Assembly (NCBI GenBank): GCA_018110925.1
Contig: JAGAZJ010000007.1
Coordinates: forward strand, 59,773-123,772
Length of the DNA stretch: 64,000 bases
Source of the DNA: Oscillospiraceae bacterium
GTDB lineage: Bacteria; Bacillota; Clostridia; Oscillospirales; Ruminococcaceae
Direction: 5' to 3'
The notes under the pieces are model-generated. The model did no database searches. It was not told the DNA's origin and saw only the letters and a program-made list of their open reading frames with translations. A program made the translations under genes and the position numbers. This document shows, piece after piece, positions 52,212 through 61,111 of the stretch. The stretch's first letter is position 1; the number at the start of each line of letters is the position of its first letter.

Positions 52212-54962
52212 ATGATCACGCTTGACTGGAACAAATACACCGAGAAGGCAAGACAGACAGCCGCAGAGGGCATAGTAATGCTCGAGAACAACGGCGTCCT
52301 TCCCCTTGACCGTGAAAAGGAAACTGCGCTCTTCGGGCGTATGCAGCTGCATTACTACAAGAGCGGCACGGGCTCCGGCGGTCTTGTGAACGCTCCTGTG
52401 GTCACAGGCATACTTGACGGGCTTCTGGAGGCAGGAGCAGTCCTGAACAAAGAACTCCTTGATATATACAGGAAATGGGATGAGGAAAACCCCATAAAGC
52501 TCGCATCGGGCTGGGGCGGTGAGCCCTGGTCACAGGAGGAAATGCCCGTTGACAAGGCTCTTGCCGACAGGATAGCAAAGACGTCCGACACAGCCGTATG
52601 CATCATTGCAAGAACTGCCGGCGAGGAGCAGGAGAACAGCAAGACCCCCGGTTCATACTTTCTCACCGATGCTGAGGAAAGTATGCTCCGCACGGTAAGG
52701 GACAGCTTCAGGAAAATGGTCGTGCTTCTGAATACGGGCAATATCATAGATATGAGCTTTGTGAAGAAGTATTCCCCCGATGCTGTGCTGTATGTATGGC
52801 ACGGCGGAATGACAGGCGGTCTCGGTGTGGCTGATGTACTGCTGGGTGTGTCTCCCTCGGGCAAGCTCCCCGACACTATCCCCGTGAAGATAGAGGACTG
52901 CCCCTCCGACAGCAATTTCGGCGATCCGAAGCAGGCTGTATATGCAGAGGATATATATGTGGGCTACCGCTATTTTGAGACTATGGCACAGGACAAGGTG
53001 CTGTATCCCTTCGGCTACGGTATGTCGTATACCACTTTCTCTGGCGGGCTCGAAGCGTTCTGCGTCGGTGATGACGGCTTTGACATAGCGGTGAGCGTCA
53101 CCAATACGGGCAGTGTCAGCGGCAAGGAAGTAGTGCAGATATATGTATCCGCACCGCAGGGTAAGCTCGGCAAGCCTGCAAGAGTGCTGTGTGCCTTTGA
53201 GAAGACACCGGTGCTTGCCCCCTCGGAAAAGACCGTGCTCAATTTCAGCGTGCCATTTGAAGCTTTCGCATCATACGATGACACGGGCAGGAGCGGCTAT
53301 ATGAGCGCATTCGTGCTTGAAAGCGGAACATATGTGGTGTATGCGGGCAGTGATGTCAGGTCTGCTGTAAAGGCGGCGGAGTTTGAGATAGAAAAGACCA
53401 TATGCATAGAACAGCTTTCACAGGCGCTCGCGCCCGTCACACCCTTCAAGCGTCTCAAGGCTGACGGAAGCTATGAGGACACGCCTTTGCAGAGGACTAC
53501 CGAGGAGGAGCACCGAAGGGCAGAGCTCTCCGCAGGTCTTGAGATAACGGGCGACAAGGGCTTGAAGCTGGCGGATGTATACGAAAAATGCACTATGGAT
53601 GAGTTCATAGCTCAGCTCACCAAGGAGGAACTGTGCTCCCTTGCAAGGGGCGAGGGCATGGGAAGTCCCAAGGTCACGGCAGGTACAGCTTCCGCCTTCG
53701 GCGGTCTTACAAAGTCGCTTGCCGCCTACGGCATACCCGCAGGGTGCTGTTCGGACGGTCCGTCGGGCATACGCTTTGACTGCGGCACACAGGCGTGCAG
53801 CCTGCCCATTGGCACTCTCATCGCATCCACATTCAACAAGGAGCTGGTGACAGAGCTGTTCACATTTGTGGGCAATGAGCTTGCCTACAACAACATCGAC
53901 TGCCTTCTCGGCCCCGGCATGAACATACACCGTCACCCTCTCAACGGCAGAAACTTTGAATATTTCTCGGAAGACCCGTATCTCACGGGATATATGGCGG
54001 CTGCTGAACTGAAAGGCCTGCACAGAGGCGGCGCAGAGGGCACCATAAAGCATTTCTGCGGCAATAATCAGGAACACGGCAGGCACACGATAGACTCCGT
54101 TGTGTCCGAGCGTGCCCTGCGCGAGATATATCTCAAGGGCTTTGAGACCGCCGTAAAGCACGGCGCAAGGTCTGTCATGACCACCTACGGCAAGGTGAAC
54201 GGTCTTTACACCGCAGGCAGTTTTGACCTGTGCACAGTGATACTCCGTGACCAGTGGCACTTTGACGGCTTTGTCATGACCGACTGGTGGGCAAACATAA
54301 ACCGCAGGGGCGGAGAAGCCACCGGCGGCTGGGATCTTGCCTCAATGTCAAGGGCACACAATGACGTGTATATGTGTACTCCCGATGCGCTGACGAACAG
54401 GGACAGCCTGCCCGAATCCATTGAAAACGGCTATATCACTGTTGGCGAGCTCCAGAGAAACGCCGCATCCGTATGCGGGTTCCTCAGAGGTTCAAGGGCT
54501 ATGGCGAGACTTCTCGGCAGTGAGGAGAAAATAGATCTGATAAACCGCACAGAGGTGAATGATGCCGATGTGGGCGAGCTTGACACATATGAGCTGTCGG
54601 ATAATTCGTCGGTAAGCACCGATTTTGCAACGGACAGAGGCTCTGAACACTATATGCTCCTCGGTGTTGACCCTGCGGGCAAGTTTGAGATGTCTGTGAC
54701 CGCGAGCGCAGAGGGCGGCAAGCTGGCACAGATACCCATGACCATATTCAGCATGGGCACGCCTATAAAGACCCTCACCTGGAACGGTACAGACGGCGAG
54801 GATGTCACATTCACCGCGGACATATTCTTCTTCTCGCGGTACACCACTGTGAAGCTGTTCTTTGCTCAGAGCGGACTGCATATAAAATCCATCACATTCA
54901 CCCGTTGTGAGAGCAGGGACAACACCGCTCAGACAGGTGAGCTGATAGCGCCCGAGAATTGA
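52212..54962 (+). CDS. GH3 beta-glucosidase/xylosidase with swapped domain order
   Basis: 916 residues, no signal peptide. The GH3 C-terminal alpha/beta sandwich comes first (about 10-245; ARQTAAEGIVMLENNGVLPLD, NTGNIIDMSF, WHGGMTGGLGVADVLLGVSPSGKLPDT), then a fibronectin-like domain (about 275-395; VSVTNTGSVSGKEVVQIYVSAP), and the catalytic barrel last (about 460-760) with IPAGCCSDGPSGIRFD, GPGMNIHRHPLNGRNFEYFSEDP, TIKHFCGNNQE and nucleophile Asp691 in FVMTDWWA. A further C-terminal beta domain of about 90 residues follows. This order is known from Ruminococcus albus and Butyrivibrio. The start at 52212 is 8 bases from GGGAG; 52206 is too close. Confidence 0.93.
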   Translation: MITLDWNKYTEKARQTAAEGIVMLENNGVLPLDREKETALFGRMQLHYYKSGTGSGGLVNAPVVTGILDGLLEAGAVLNKELLDIYRKWDEENPIKLASGWGGEPWSQEEMPVDKALADRIAKTSDTAVCIIARTAGEEQENSKTPGSYFLTDAEESMLRTVRDSFRKMVVLLNTGNIIDMSFVKKYSPDAVLYVWHGGMTGGLGVADVLLGVSPSGKLPDTIPVKIEDCPSDSNFGDPKQAVYAEDIYVGYRYFETMAQDKVLYPFGYGMSYTTFSGGLEAFCVGDDGFDIAVSVTNTGSVSGKEVVQIYVSAPQGKLGKPARVLCAFEKTPVLAPSEKTVLNFSVPFEAFASYDDTGRSGYMSAFVLESGTYVVYAGSDVRSAVKAAEFEIEKTICIEQLSQALAPVTPFKRLKADGSYEDTPLQRTTEEEHRRAELSAGLEITGDKGLKLADVYEKCTMDEFIAQLTKEELCSLARGEGMGSPKVTAGTASAFGGLTKSLAAYGIPAGCCSDGPSGIRFDCGTQACSLPIGTLIASTFNKELVTELFTFVGNELAYNNIDCLLGPGMNIHRHPLNGRNFEYFSEDPYLTGYMAAAELKGLHRGGAEGTIKHFCGNNQEHGRHTIDSVVSERALREIYLKGFETAVKHGARSVMTTYGKVNGLYTAGSFDLCTVILRDQWHFDGFVMTDWWANINRRGGEATGGWDLASMSRAHNDVYMCTPDALTNRDSLPESIENGYITVGELQRNAASVCGFLRGSRAMARLLGSEEKIDLINRTEVNDADVGELDTYELSDNSSVSTDFATDRGSEHYMLLGVDPAGKFEMSVTASAEGGKLAQIPMTIFSMGTPIKTLTWNGTDGEDVTFTADIFFFSRYTTVKLFFAQSGLHIKSITFTRCESRDNTAQTGELIAPEN

Positions 54963-54973
54963 TGCGATTACAG

Positions 54974-55009
54974 AAAAAGCGCTGTTGCCATGCGGCAGCA
55001 GCGCTTTTT
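54974..55009. terminator. Bidirectional terminator between GH3 and hom
   Basis: AAAAAGCGCTGTTGCC pairs with GGCAGCAGCGCTTTTT. A-run and T-run flanks allow use in both directions. Confidence 0.85.
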
Positions 55010-55025
55010 GTATGATTGTTTGTCA

Positions 55026-56243
55026 TCAATAGATCCTTACACTTCCGAGTATGGTGCCCGTCAGCCTTGATGCCTTTTCTTCGATGATGCCGTACTCGTC
55101 TGCGTGGGTGATGAATGCGGTCTCATCGTCGGGTGCGCCCTTTCTGGTTATGAAGCGCACATCTCCGAAGACATCCTTTATCTGAGACTTGTCGGCACCG
55201 CTCATTCGGAAATATCTTGCAGATACCTCTGTCGTGTAGTCCGCAATAAAGCTGTTGTCCGCACTGTCCTCCCAGAACTGCGACATATCGGTGCCGTGTT
55301 TCTTTGCGCAGTCGATAACGTCGCCCATGACAGCGCTTGCGGTGGGCAGCTTGCCCGCACCCTTGCCGTAGAACATTACCTCGTCAAAACCGTTGCCGTA
55401 TACCATTATCGCATTGAACACATCACTGACGCTGTAAAGCTGGCACGATGACGGCACAAATCTCGGAGCTACCAGAGGGATCACCTTGTCGCCGTTTTTC
55501 TCGACCGATCCGATGAGCTTTATCGCATAACCGTTTTCCGAGGCATATGCCGCATCCTCGGAGGTAAGCTTCGTTATGCCCTCGGTGTGTACCCAGTCGG
55601 GATAAACGTGCTTGCCGTAGGCAAGTGAAGCAAGTATGCATATCTTGCGGCAGGCATCGTGACCCTCGATATCGGCAGTGGGATCCTTCTCTGCATAGCC
55701 CAGCTCCTGAGCGGTCTTCAGCGCCTCGTCGAATGCCATGTTCTCATCTATCATCTTGGTGAGTATGAAATTGGTCGTTCCGTTGAGTATGCCCGCCACT
55801 GCTGTGATCTCGTTTGCGGCAAGGCAGGTGTGCATGGGGCGCAGTACGGGGATAGCGCCGCCCGTCGATGCCTCGAACATAAAGTTGCAGTTATGCTCCT
55901 TAGCCGTTTTCAGAAGCTCGGCGCCTTTCTTTGCGACCAGCTCCTTGTTTGATGTGCATACGCTCTTGCCTCTTTCAAGGCACTTGGTAACGAACTCGAA
56001 CGCCGGGTTCACGCCGCCCATTACCTCTGCTACGACGGTCACCTCGTCGTCATTGAGTATATCATTTATATCCTTGGTGAACTTATCGGAATAGGGCAGG
56101 TCGGGAAAATCCCTTATGTCCAGTATATATCCGAGCTCTAAGTCTATGCCCTGACGCTCCTTTATAAGCTCCTTGTTCATGAGGAACAGCTCTGCCGTTC
56201 CCGAGCCGACTACGCCGTGGCCCATTATTGCAAATTTACTCAT
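55026..56243 (-). CDS. hom: Homoserine dehydrogenase
   Basis: 405 residues. Rossmann start AIMGHGVVGSGTAEL, VVAEVMGGVNPAFEFV, the core NKELVAKKGAELL and GGAIPVLRPMHTCLAANEITAVAGILNGTTNFILT (homoserine site), GYAEKDPTADIEGHDACRKI with the catalytic Asp and Lys region. The C-terminal 90 residues form an ACT-like regulatory domain. It reduces aspartate semialdehyde to homoserine for threonine and methionine. The ACT/HTH gene upstream reads into it across 200 bases without a visible terminator. Confidence 0.96.
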   Translation of the reverse strand: MSKFAIMGHGVVGSGTAELFLMNKELIKERQGIDLELGYILDIRDFPDLPYSDKFTKDINDILNDDEVTVVAEVMGGVNPAFEFVTKCLERGKSVCTSNKELVAKKGAELLKTAKEHNCNFMFEASTGGAIPVLRPMHTCLAANEITAVAGILNGTTNFILTKMIDENMAFDEALKTAQELGYAEKDPTADIEGHDACRKICILASLAYGKHVYPDWVHTEGITKLTSEDAAYASENGYAIKLIGSVEKNGDKVIPLVAPRFVPSSCQLYSVSDVFNAIMVYGNGFDEVMFYGKGAGKLPTASAVMGDVIDCAKKHGTDMSQFWEDSADNSFIADYTTEVSARYFRMSGADKSQIKDVFGDVRFITRKGAPDDETAFITHADEYGIIEEKASRLTGTILGSVRIY

Positions 56244-56443
56244 GTTGGTTCCCTTCTCCTGTTATATTCTTTTTCATATATCCGCAAGTGAACGGAAAGA
56301 AATCATTTTTTTCGGTGTCCGGTCAGGTTCAAATTCATTCTTCTTTGTGAACATAGCCGTAAACATCCTCTGCAACGGTGAGAAAAGACTTTCTGACGAT
56401 ATCCGCACATACCGGTATTCCCTTGCAGACCTGCGTATCACAG

Positions 56444-56899
56444 CTATTCCTCCGACAGCAGACGCACATTCACTATGCCCGCAACGGCGTTCAGCTTGTC
56501 TGTCAGGGCTTTTCTGCCGCATCCCTCCGAAAGCCTTACGGTCACGGTTATAGCCGCCGCCCCGTCAACGGGTATGCTCTGATTGAGCGTGAGGATATTA
56601 GCGCCGCACTCATGCAGACAGACGAGCATAGCAGAGAGAACTCCCGGCTCATCCTTCAGCACGGCATACAGAGAGATTATGCGGCCTTTCAGCTTTTCTT
56701 CGTATGTGAATACGCTGTCCTTGTACTTATAGAATGCGCTCCTTGAAAGCCCTATGCGTTTGCAGGCAGAGGCATAGCTCTTTTCCTCACCGCAGGCAAG
56801 CAGGCGCTTTGCCTCTATGACCTTGATGAATACCTCCGGTAGCACATCGCAGCTCACCACTGCGTACATACCTTTTTTCTGTTCATAAACACTGCTCAT
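56444..56899 (-). CDS. pheB: ACT-domain protein of the PheB/UPF0735 family
   Basis: 151 residues. The N-terminal half holds a helix-turn-helix-like stretch (SYASACKRIGLSRSAFYKYKDSVFTY); the C-terminal half (about 75-150) is an ACT domain (LKDEPGVLSAMLVCLHECGANILTLNQSIP). The family is found next to hom or pheA in Firmicutes and its role is not settled; DNA binding with amino acid sensing is plausible from the two parts. Start at 56899 (ATG); a GTG nine bases upstream is possible. A perfect palindrome overlaps its own promoter start. Confidence 0.85.
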   Translation of the reverse strand: MSSVYEQKKGMYAVVSCDVLPEVFIKVIEAKRLLACGEEKSYASACKRIGLSRSAFYKYKDSVFTYEEKLKGRIISLYAVLKDEPGVLSAMLVCLHECGANILTLNQSIPVDGAAAITVTVRLSEGCGRKALTDKLNAVAGIVNVRLLSEE

Positions 56900-56964
56900 A
56901 AACGACACTATCCTTGTTCACGATCATCTATCGCTGCTTGGCAGTCCATAACACATATACACCT

Positions 56965-56981
56965 GTATTTGTGACAAATAC
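56965..56981. promoter_or_regulatory. Palindromic operator at the pheB-hom promoter
   Basis: GTATTTGT-G-ACAAATAC is a perfect 8-1-8 palindrome. It begins one base downstream of the -10 box, covering the expected transcription start, a position where bound protein would block initiation. Confidence 0.6.
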
Positions 56982-56982
56982 A

Positions 56983-57011
56983 ATTATATCAACATAATCC
57001 GTCTTTGTCAA
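56983..57011 (-). promoter_or_regulatory. pheB-hom promoter
   Basis: Leftward TTGACA (57011-57006), 17 bases, TATAAT (56988-56983). A perfect consensus, strong unless repressed. Confidence 0.75.
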
Positions 57012-57103
57012 GCGAAAATCAAAAATCCGTCACTATGCATAAGCGGAAACTGTCAGCGGACGGTCAGTTGACAAAAACGCCGAGAAACATATGAGCATAT
57101 GAA

Positions 57104-57140
57104 ATACCCGCAGACATCACCTGTCGATGTCTGCGGGTAT
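57104..57140 (-). terminator. Strong hairpin after nadA
   Basis: ATACCCGCAGACATC pairs exactly with GATGTCTGCGGGTAT over ACCTGTC, 16 bases past the nadA stop. The downstream T tract is short, so rho-independent use is likely but not certain. Confidence 0.7.
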
Positions 57141-57155
57141 GATGTGCTGTTAAGA

Positions 57156-58073
57156 TCAGCCCAGTTCCAGCATCCTGTCGATGCATCGCTTAGCCGCAAG
57201 GCGTGTGTCCTCCTCAAGGACTATCTCCTCGCCGCCGCATCCCTCAAGGCAGTTGAGTATGGATGCAAGCGTGGTGAGCTTCATATTGGGGCATATGTTG
57301 TCCTTTGACAGAGCATAGAAGCGCTTTTCGGGATGCTCTATCGACAGGTGGCTCACGATGGCATTCTCAGTGCCTATGATAAATTCCTTTTTGTCGCTCT
57401 CAACGGCAAAGTCCATGATACCTGTGGTACTGCCTGCATAGTCAGCCATTGCGACTACCTCGGGGCGGCACTCGGGGTGTACAAGGAAGAGGGCATCGGG
57501 GTGGAGTGCCTTTGCGTGCTCAACGTCCTTCACGGTAAGGCGCTGATGAACGGGACAGCCGCCGTGTATGAATGCGAATTCCTTGTCGGGGATCTGTTCC
57601 TTTACATGATTGCCGAGATTGCAGTCGGGTATGAACAGTATCTTCTTATCATCAAGAGCCTTGATTATCTTGACCGCCGAGGATGAGGTAACACAAACAT
57701 CGCATATGGTCTTCAGTTCTGCGGTGGTGTTTATATAGCACACAACGGTATAGTCGGGATATTTCTCTTTAAGGGCGGTGAGCGATGCGATGTCGAGCTG
57801 TTCCGCCATGGGGCATCCTGCTTCGGGTTCGGGGAGATATACCTTCTTTTCGGGGGAGAGTATCTTGACTGTCTCTGCCATGAAGCGCACGCCGCACATC
57901 ATCACATTTGCATTGGGGCTTTTTTCGGCCTTTCTTGCCAGAGCAAAGGAATCACCCGTGAAATCGGCTATCTCCAGTATGTCATGGGTCTGGTAGCAGT
58001 GTGCGAGTATACACACATCCTTTTCTTTTTTCAGTTGTAATATACGCTTCTGAATGTCACTGATAGTTGGCAT
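57156..58073 (-). CDS. nadA: Quinolinate synthase NadA
   Basis: 305 residues. Conserved blocks: CILAHCYQTHDILEIADFTGDSFALARKA, MMCGVRFMAETVKILSPEKKVYLPEPEAGCPMAEQ, FIPDCNLGNHV, FIHGGCPVHQRLT, HPECRPEVV and a C-terminal NICPNMKLTTL. Three of the cysteines (in CGVRFMAE, CPNMK and an ECRPEV-region Cys) ligate the [4Fe-4S] cluster in this family. It makes quinolinate for NAD synthesis. nadB and nadC are not here; instead the gene follows the SCIFF maturase by 11 bases with an AAGGAG site. Confidence 0.95.
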   Translation of the reverse strand: MPTISDIQKRILQLKKEKDVCILAHCYQTHDILEIADFTGDSFALARKAEKSPNANVMMCGVRFMAETVKILSPEKKVYLPEPEAGCPMAEQLDIASLTALKEKYPDYTVVCYINTTAELKTICDVCVTSSSAVKIIKALDDKKILFIPDCNLGNHVKEQIPDKEFAFIHGGCPVHQRLTVKDVEHAKALHPDALFLVHPECRPEVVAMADYAGSTTGIMDFAVESDKKEFIIGTENAIVSHLSIEHPEKRFYALSKDNICPNMKLTTLASILNCLEGCGGEEIVLEEDTRLAAKRCIDRMLELG

Positions 58074-58084
58074 AGCGTTGCTCC

Positions 58085-59452
58085 TTATATATCGCCCATT
58101 GCCTGTGCCGCCTTAATCATGATGGCACATTCAAGACGCTTCTTTTCTATTTCGCAGGAGAGCTTGTGCGATGTGAATATATCGCCCATATACTCATAGT
58201 TGTTGGCGTTGCATCCGCCGCTGCAATAGAATTTTGCCCAGCAGTTCTTGCAGTCTTCCTTGTTGTAGATATGTGTGGAAGCGAATTTCTTCTTCATTTC
58301 CTTGTCAAATTCGCCTGTGAGGATATTGCCCATGCGGTAATCATCCATGCCCACAAACTGATGACAGGGGTATATATCTCCGTCGGGGGTGACTGCTACA
58401 TACTCGTTGCCGCATCCGCATCCCCTGAGCCTCTTTATGGCACAGGGACCCTGATCCAGGTCAAGCATGAAGTGGAAGAAGTTGAAGTGCTTGCCCTTGC
58501 GGTCGTTCTCAATGAGCATATCCGCAAGACGCTCATACTCCATGAATACCTTGGGCAGATCCTTCTCTGTTATGGCATATGGCTCCGTGGCCTCGCCCAC
58601 CACGGGCTCAACGGATATCTGGTCAAAGCCCAGTTCTCTCAGGTGGAACACATCCTCCGCAAAATCGAGATTGTTCTTTGTGAATGTGCCCCTGACATAG
58701 TAGTCCTTGAAATTGCGCCTTTTTGCAAGCTCCAGATAGCTCGGTACTATCTTGTCATAAACGGACGAACCGTCAAGGCGGTGGCGCATACGGTCATTGA
58801 CCTCCTTGCGGCCGTCTATGGACATAACAACATTGGACATCTCCTTGTTGATGAAGTCCATTTTGTCCTCTGTGAGCAGTGTGCCGTTGGTGGTTATGGT
58901 GAAGCGGAATTTCTTGTTGTATTCCTTCTCACGCTCTCTGCCGTATTCTACCAGCTGCTTTACGACCTTCCAGTTCATAAGGGGCTCGCCGCCGAAGAAA
59001 TCGACTTCAAGATGCTCTCTTGTGCCCGAATTCTCAAGCAGGAAGTCAAGCGCCTGTTTGCCCACATCGAAGCTCATGACCTTGCGGCCCATACAGTAGT
59101 CGCCCGTGCCAGCAAAACAGTAGTCACAGCGCAGGTTGCAGTCCATAGCCACAAGCAGGCACATCGCCTTTACAGGTGCGGCCACGGAGAGCTTTGCGAA
59201 TTTCTCGTAATCATCGGGGGAGAAGAGGATCTTTTCATTGTACAGTTCCTTTATCTCCTCATAGCAGGAAAGGATATCTTCCTTCTCATAAAATCTCTGA
59301 AGCTTGGTGACAACGTTCTCCGGACATTCGTCCTCAAAGGGAGGCGCTACGTTGTCAAGCATATCATATGTCAGCTCATCAACGACGTGAACGCCGCCGC
59401 TGTGTACATCGAGCACTATGTTGTAGCCGTTGAGCTTGTACTTATGGATCAT
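58085..59452 (-). CDS. scfB: Radical SAM SCIFF maturase (thioether-forming, SPASM type)
   Basis: 455 residues. An N-terminal peptide-recognition region (about 1-90), the radical SAM motif CNLRCDYC (Cys105, Cys109, Cys112), FFGGEPLMNWK and TTNGTLL for SAM binding, then SPASM/twitch cysteines in GCGCGNEY, DIYPCHQF, CKNCWAKFYCSGGCNAN and LSCEIEKKRLEC. ScfB installs Cys-to-alpha-carbon thioethers in the SCIFF peptide. The precursor gene lies 81 bases upstream with a terminator-like hairpin in between. Nearly universal in Clostridia. Confidence 0.95.
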   Translation of the reverse strand: MIHKYKLNGYNIVLDVHSGGVHVVDELTYDMLDNVAPPFEDECPENVVTKLQRFYEKEDILSCYEEIKELYNEKILFSPDDYEKFAKLSVAAPVKAMCLLVAMDCNLRCDYCFAGTGDYCMGRKVMSFDVGKQALDFLLENSGTREHLEVDFFGGEPLMNWKVVKQLVEYGREREKEYNKKFRFTITTNGTLLTEDKMDFINKEMSNVVMSIDGRKEVNDRMRHRLDGSSVYDKIVPSYLELAKRRNFKDYYVRGTFTKNNLDFAEDVFHLRELGFDQISVEPVVGEATEPYAITEKDLPKVFMEYERLADMLIENDRKGKHFNFFHFMLDLDQGPCAIKRLRGCGCGNEYVAVTPDGDIYPCHQFVGMDDYRMGNILTGEFDKEMKKKFASTHIYNKEDCKNCWAKFYCSGGCNANNYEYMGDIFTSHKLSCEIEKKRLECAIMIKAAQAMGDI

Positions 59453-59486
59453 AGAAACACTCCTGAAAAACCTTCATAAAACAATA

Positions 59487-59510
59487 AGGACAGAACCTGC
59501 GCTCTGTCCT
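59487..59510 (-). terminator. Attenuator hairpin between scfA and scfB
   Basis: AGGACAGA pairs with TCTGTCCT over an 8-base loop, followed leftward by TTATTGTTTTA. It should stop part of the transcripts after scfA, leaving more precursor than enzyme message. Confidence 0.75.
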
Positions 59511-59533
59511 CCCGGGATAATCCCGCACAAACA

Positions 59534-59683
59534 TTATTCTTTGTCGAGGCTCTCGCACTTCTGGTTAGCTACCGTGCATGAGGTCTTGCAAGCTGACTGA
59601 CATGATGCTGTGCATCTGCCGCAGCCGCCCTTAGCGGCGCTTTGCTTGAGGTTAGCCTTGTTGATTGTCTTGATGTGCTTCAT
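59534..59683 (-). CDS. scfA: SCIFF ranthipeptide precursor (six cysteines in forty-five)
   Basis: 49 residues: leader MKHIKTINKANLKQSAAKGG and a core with six cysteines at 21, 24, 28, 32, 36 and 43, with Thr or Ser between them (CGRCTASCQSACKTSC then CTVANQKC overlap region). This is the SCIFF signature. ScfB links Cys to neighbouring Thr alpha-carbons. Its biological role is still debated (quorum-like control of growth and metabolism has been reported in Clostridium). GAGGG precedes the ATG and a good promoter lies about 40 bases upstream. Confidence 0.96.
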   Translation of the reverse strand: MKHIKTINKANLKQSAAKGGCGRCTASCQSACKTSCTVANQKCESLDKE

Positions 59684-59717
59684 GAAGAAACCCTCCCTCA
59701 AAACTTATAATAAGACA

Positions 59718-59746
59718 ATTTTATCACATTTAATTCCCGATTTCAA
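59718..59746 (-). promoter_or_regulatory. scfA promoter
   Basis: Leftward TTGAAA (59746-59741), 17 bases, TAAAAT (59723-59718), within the 222-base gap after the sensor kinase gene. Confidence 0.6.
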
Positions 59747-59905
59747 TATGCTGAAAAAGATTTGTAAGATTGCACAAATTCATTTGCGGCACACGCACAC
59801 AAATTACGCTATACATCACCGATTTATAATATGGACATATTCTCAAAAAGACTTGATAACACTATTAACCGTACCGTGTACAGACATTAAAACACGGCAA
59901 TAGTA

Positions 59906-61111
59906 CTATGCTTTTCTGCACACCGCTGTCACAGCCATATACCCGTCCTTTGTCTCTGCGAATATATCGCCGCCCATGCCGTGCATGAGCCTGCGGCAGA
60001 TATGGAGCCCCAGACCGCTTCCCGGCTTTCCCGCCGAGTTGGATCCTCTCCAGAAGCTGTCGAATATATGTGTCAGCTCGCTCTCGTCAAGAGTGCATCC
60101 GCTGTTTGTCACGGTGATAAGGCGGCAGTCCTCTTCATCTGAAAAGGTCATGCTGATGCTCCTGCCGTCGCCGTATTTCATGGCGTTCTCAAAGATGTTC
60201 TGAAGCACCTCTGTCAGCCTGTCGGGGTCGCCGAGCAGCATACAGTTGTTGTGCTTTGCCGTTTCAAAGGCTGTGCCTGCTGTTTTTAGCCTCTCCGCAT
60301 AATAGTTCTCTATCCTGTCGGTCACTTCGTCAAGATAGAATTCCCTGCTGTTTATCTCTATGTCCCTGCCGCTTCTCAGCTTGCCTATCATCTCGTTGAG
60401 GTAATGCTCTATCTCATCTGCATGGGCGTTTATGCTCTCAGCCGCCGCAGTCTGTTTTTCCCTGTCGGTGTATATCCCTTTGGAGAGAGCCTTTGCATAC
60501 AGCTTTATCCCGGAAAGAGGAGTCTTTATGTCGTGGGAGAGCGACAGCAGCAAGGTCTTTTCTTCCCTTGCCTGTTCAAGTTCACGCCTGTCGGAGCTCT
60601 CCAGCTTTTCCCTGAGCATATCGAGCCCCCAGACAAATCTGCCGAAAAATCTGCTTTTCTGCTCCTTGAGAGGTATGGTGAGATTGCCCTTTGACAGCTC
60701 ATGAGGGAATTCCGACAGCCTGTTGAATGGCTTTATGAGCGCCTGTCTCACATATATGAACACTCCTGCGGTGACTGCGGCGAACGCAAGCAACAATATC
60801 AGAACATATGTTTCTGTGCGGCTGTTCTCGGTCACCCTGTCTATCCTGTATATCTCTCCGTTTGTGTTTATTATCACATACTCGTGCCCTCGGTCGTAGA
60901 AATCGCTCTGCCCCTTATATCTTTCGATGTCGGCAACTGTGCCGTATGCATCCGCATCAGCATATCCCATCGTGTCAAGGTCGTATTCTATACGCCTTAC
61001 ATCGACCATGAACCGACCGTTGTCCTTTTCGGGCAGGAGGCGGACGGCTATGAAAGCGGTGATGACCATTGCCGTGACTATCAGCACGGCGATCCTGTCA
61101 AAGGTCTTCAT
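59906..61111 (-). CDS. Sensor histidine kinase
   Basis: 401 residues. Membrane segment 1 (about 7-25), an extracellular domain of about 70 residues (DNGRFMVDVRRIEYDLDTMGYADADAYG), membrane segment 2 (about 100-122), HAMP, HisKA with LSLSHDIKTPLSGI, HATPase with QNIFENAMKYGDG and GKPGSGLGLHICRRL. It pairs with the regulator upstream (14-base overlap). The short sensor domain is not recognised. Partner and layout resemble VanRS-type pairs. Confidence 0.92.
   Translation of the reverse strand: MKTFDRIAVLIVTAMVITAFIAVRLLPEKDNGRFMVDVRRIEYDLDTMGYADADAYGTVADIERYKGQSDFYDRGHEYVIINTNGEIYRIDRVTENSRTETYVLILLLAFAAVTAGVFIYVRQALIKPFNRLSEFPHELSKGNLTIPLKEQKSRFFGRFVWGLDMLREKLESSDRRELEQAREEKTLLLSLSHDIKTPLSGIKLYAKALSKGIYTDREKQTAAAESINAHADEIEHYLNEMIGKLRSGRDIEINSREFYLDEVTDRIENYYAERLKTAGTAFETAKHNNCMLLGDPDRLTEVLQNIFENAMKYGDGRSISMTFSDEEDCRLITVTNSGCTLDESELTHIFDSFWRGSNSAGKPGSGLGLHICRRLMHGMGGDIFAETKDGYMAVTAVCRKA

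Noticed and set aside
53418-54260. A 280-codon open frame on the minus strand inside the GH3 gene
   Set aside because: Antisense to the catalytic GH3 barrel, rich in Cys, His and Ala as expected from reversed GC-rich codons, without a ribosome site.
56244-56443. T-box or other riboswitch between pheB and hom
   Set aside because: No T-box TGGNACCGCG sequence and no clear hairpin ladder; it looks like plain spacer.
58166-59479. A 437-codon open frame on the plus strand over scfB
   Set aside because: It is the antisense shadow of the well-supported SCIFF maturase; it has no ribosome site and its translation resembles nothing.
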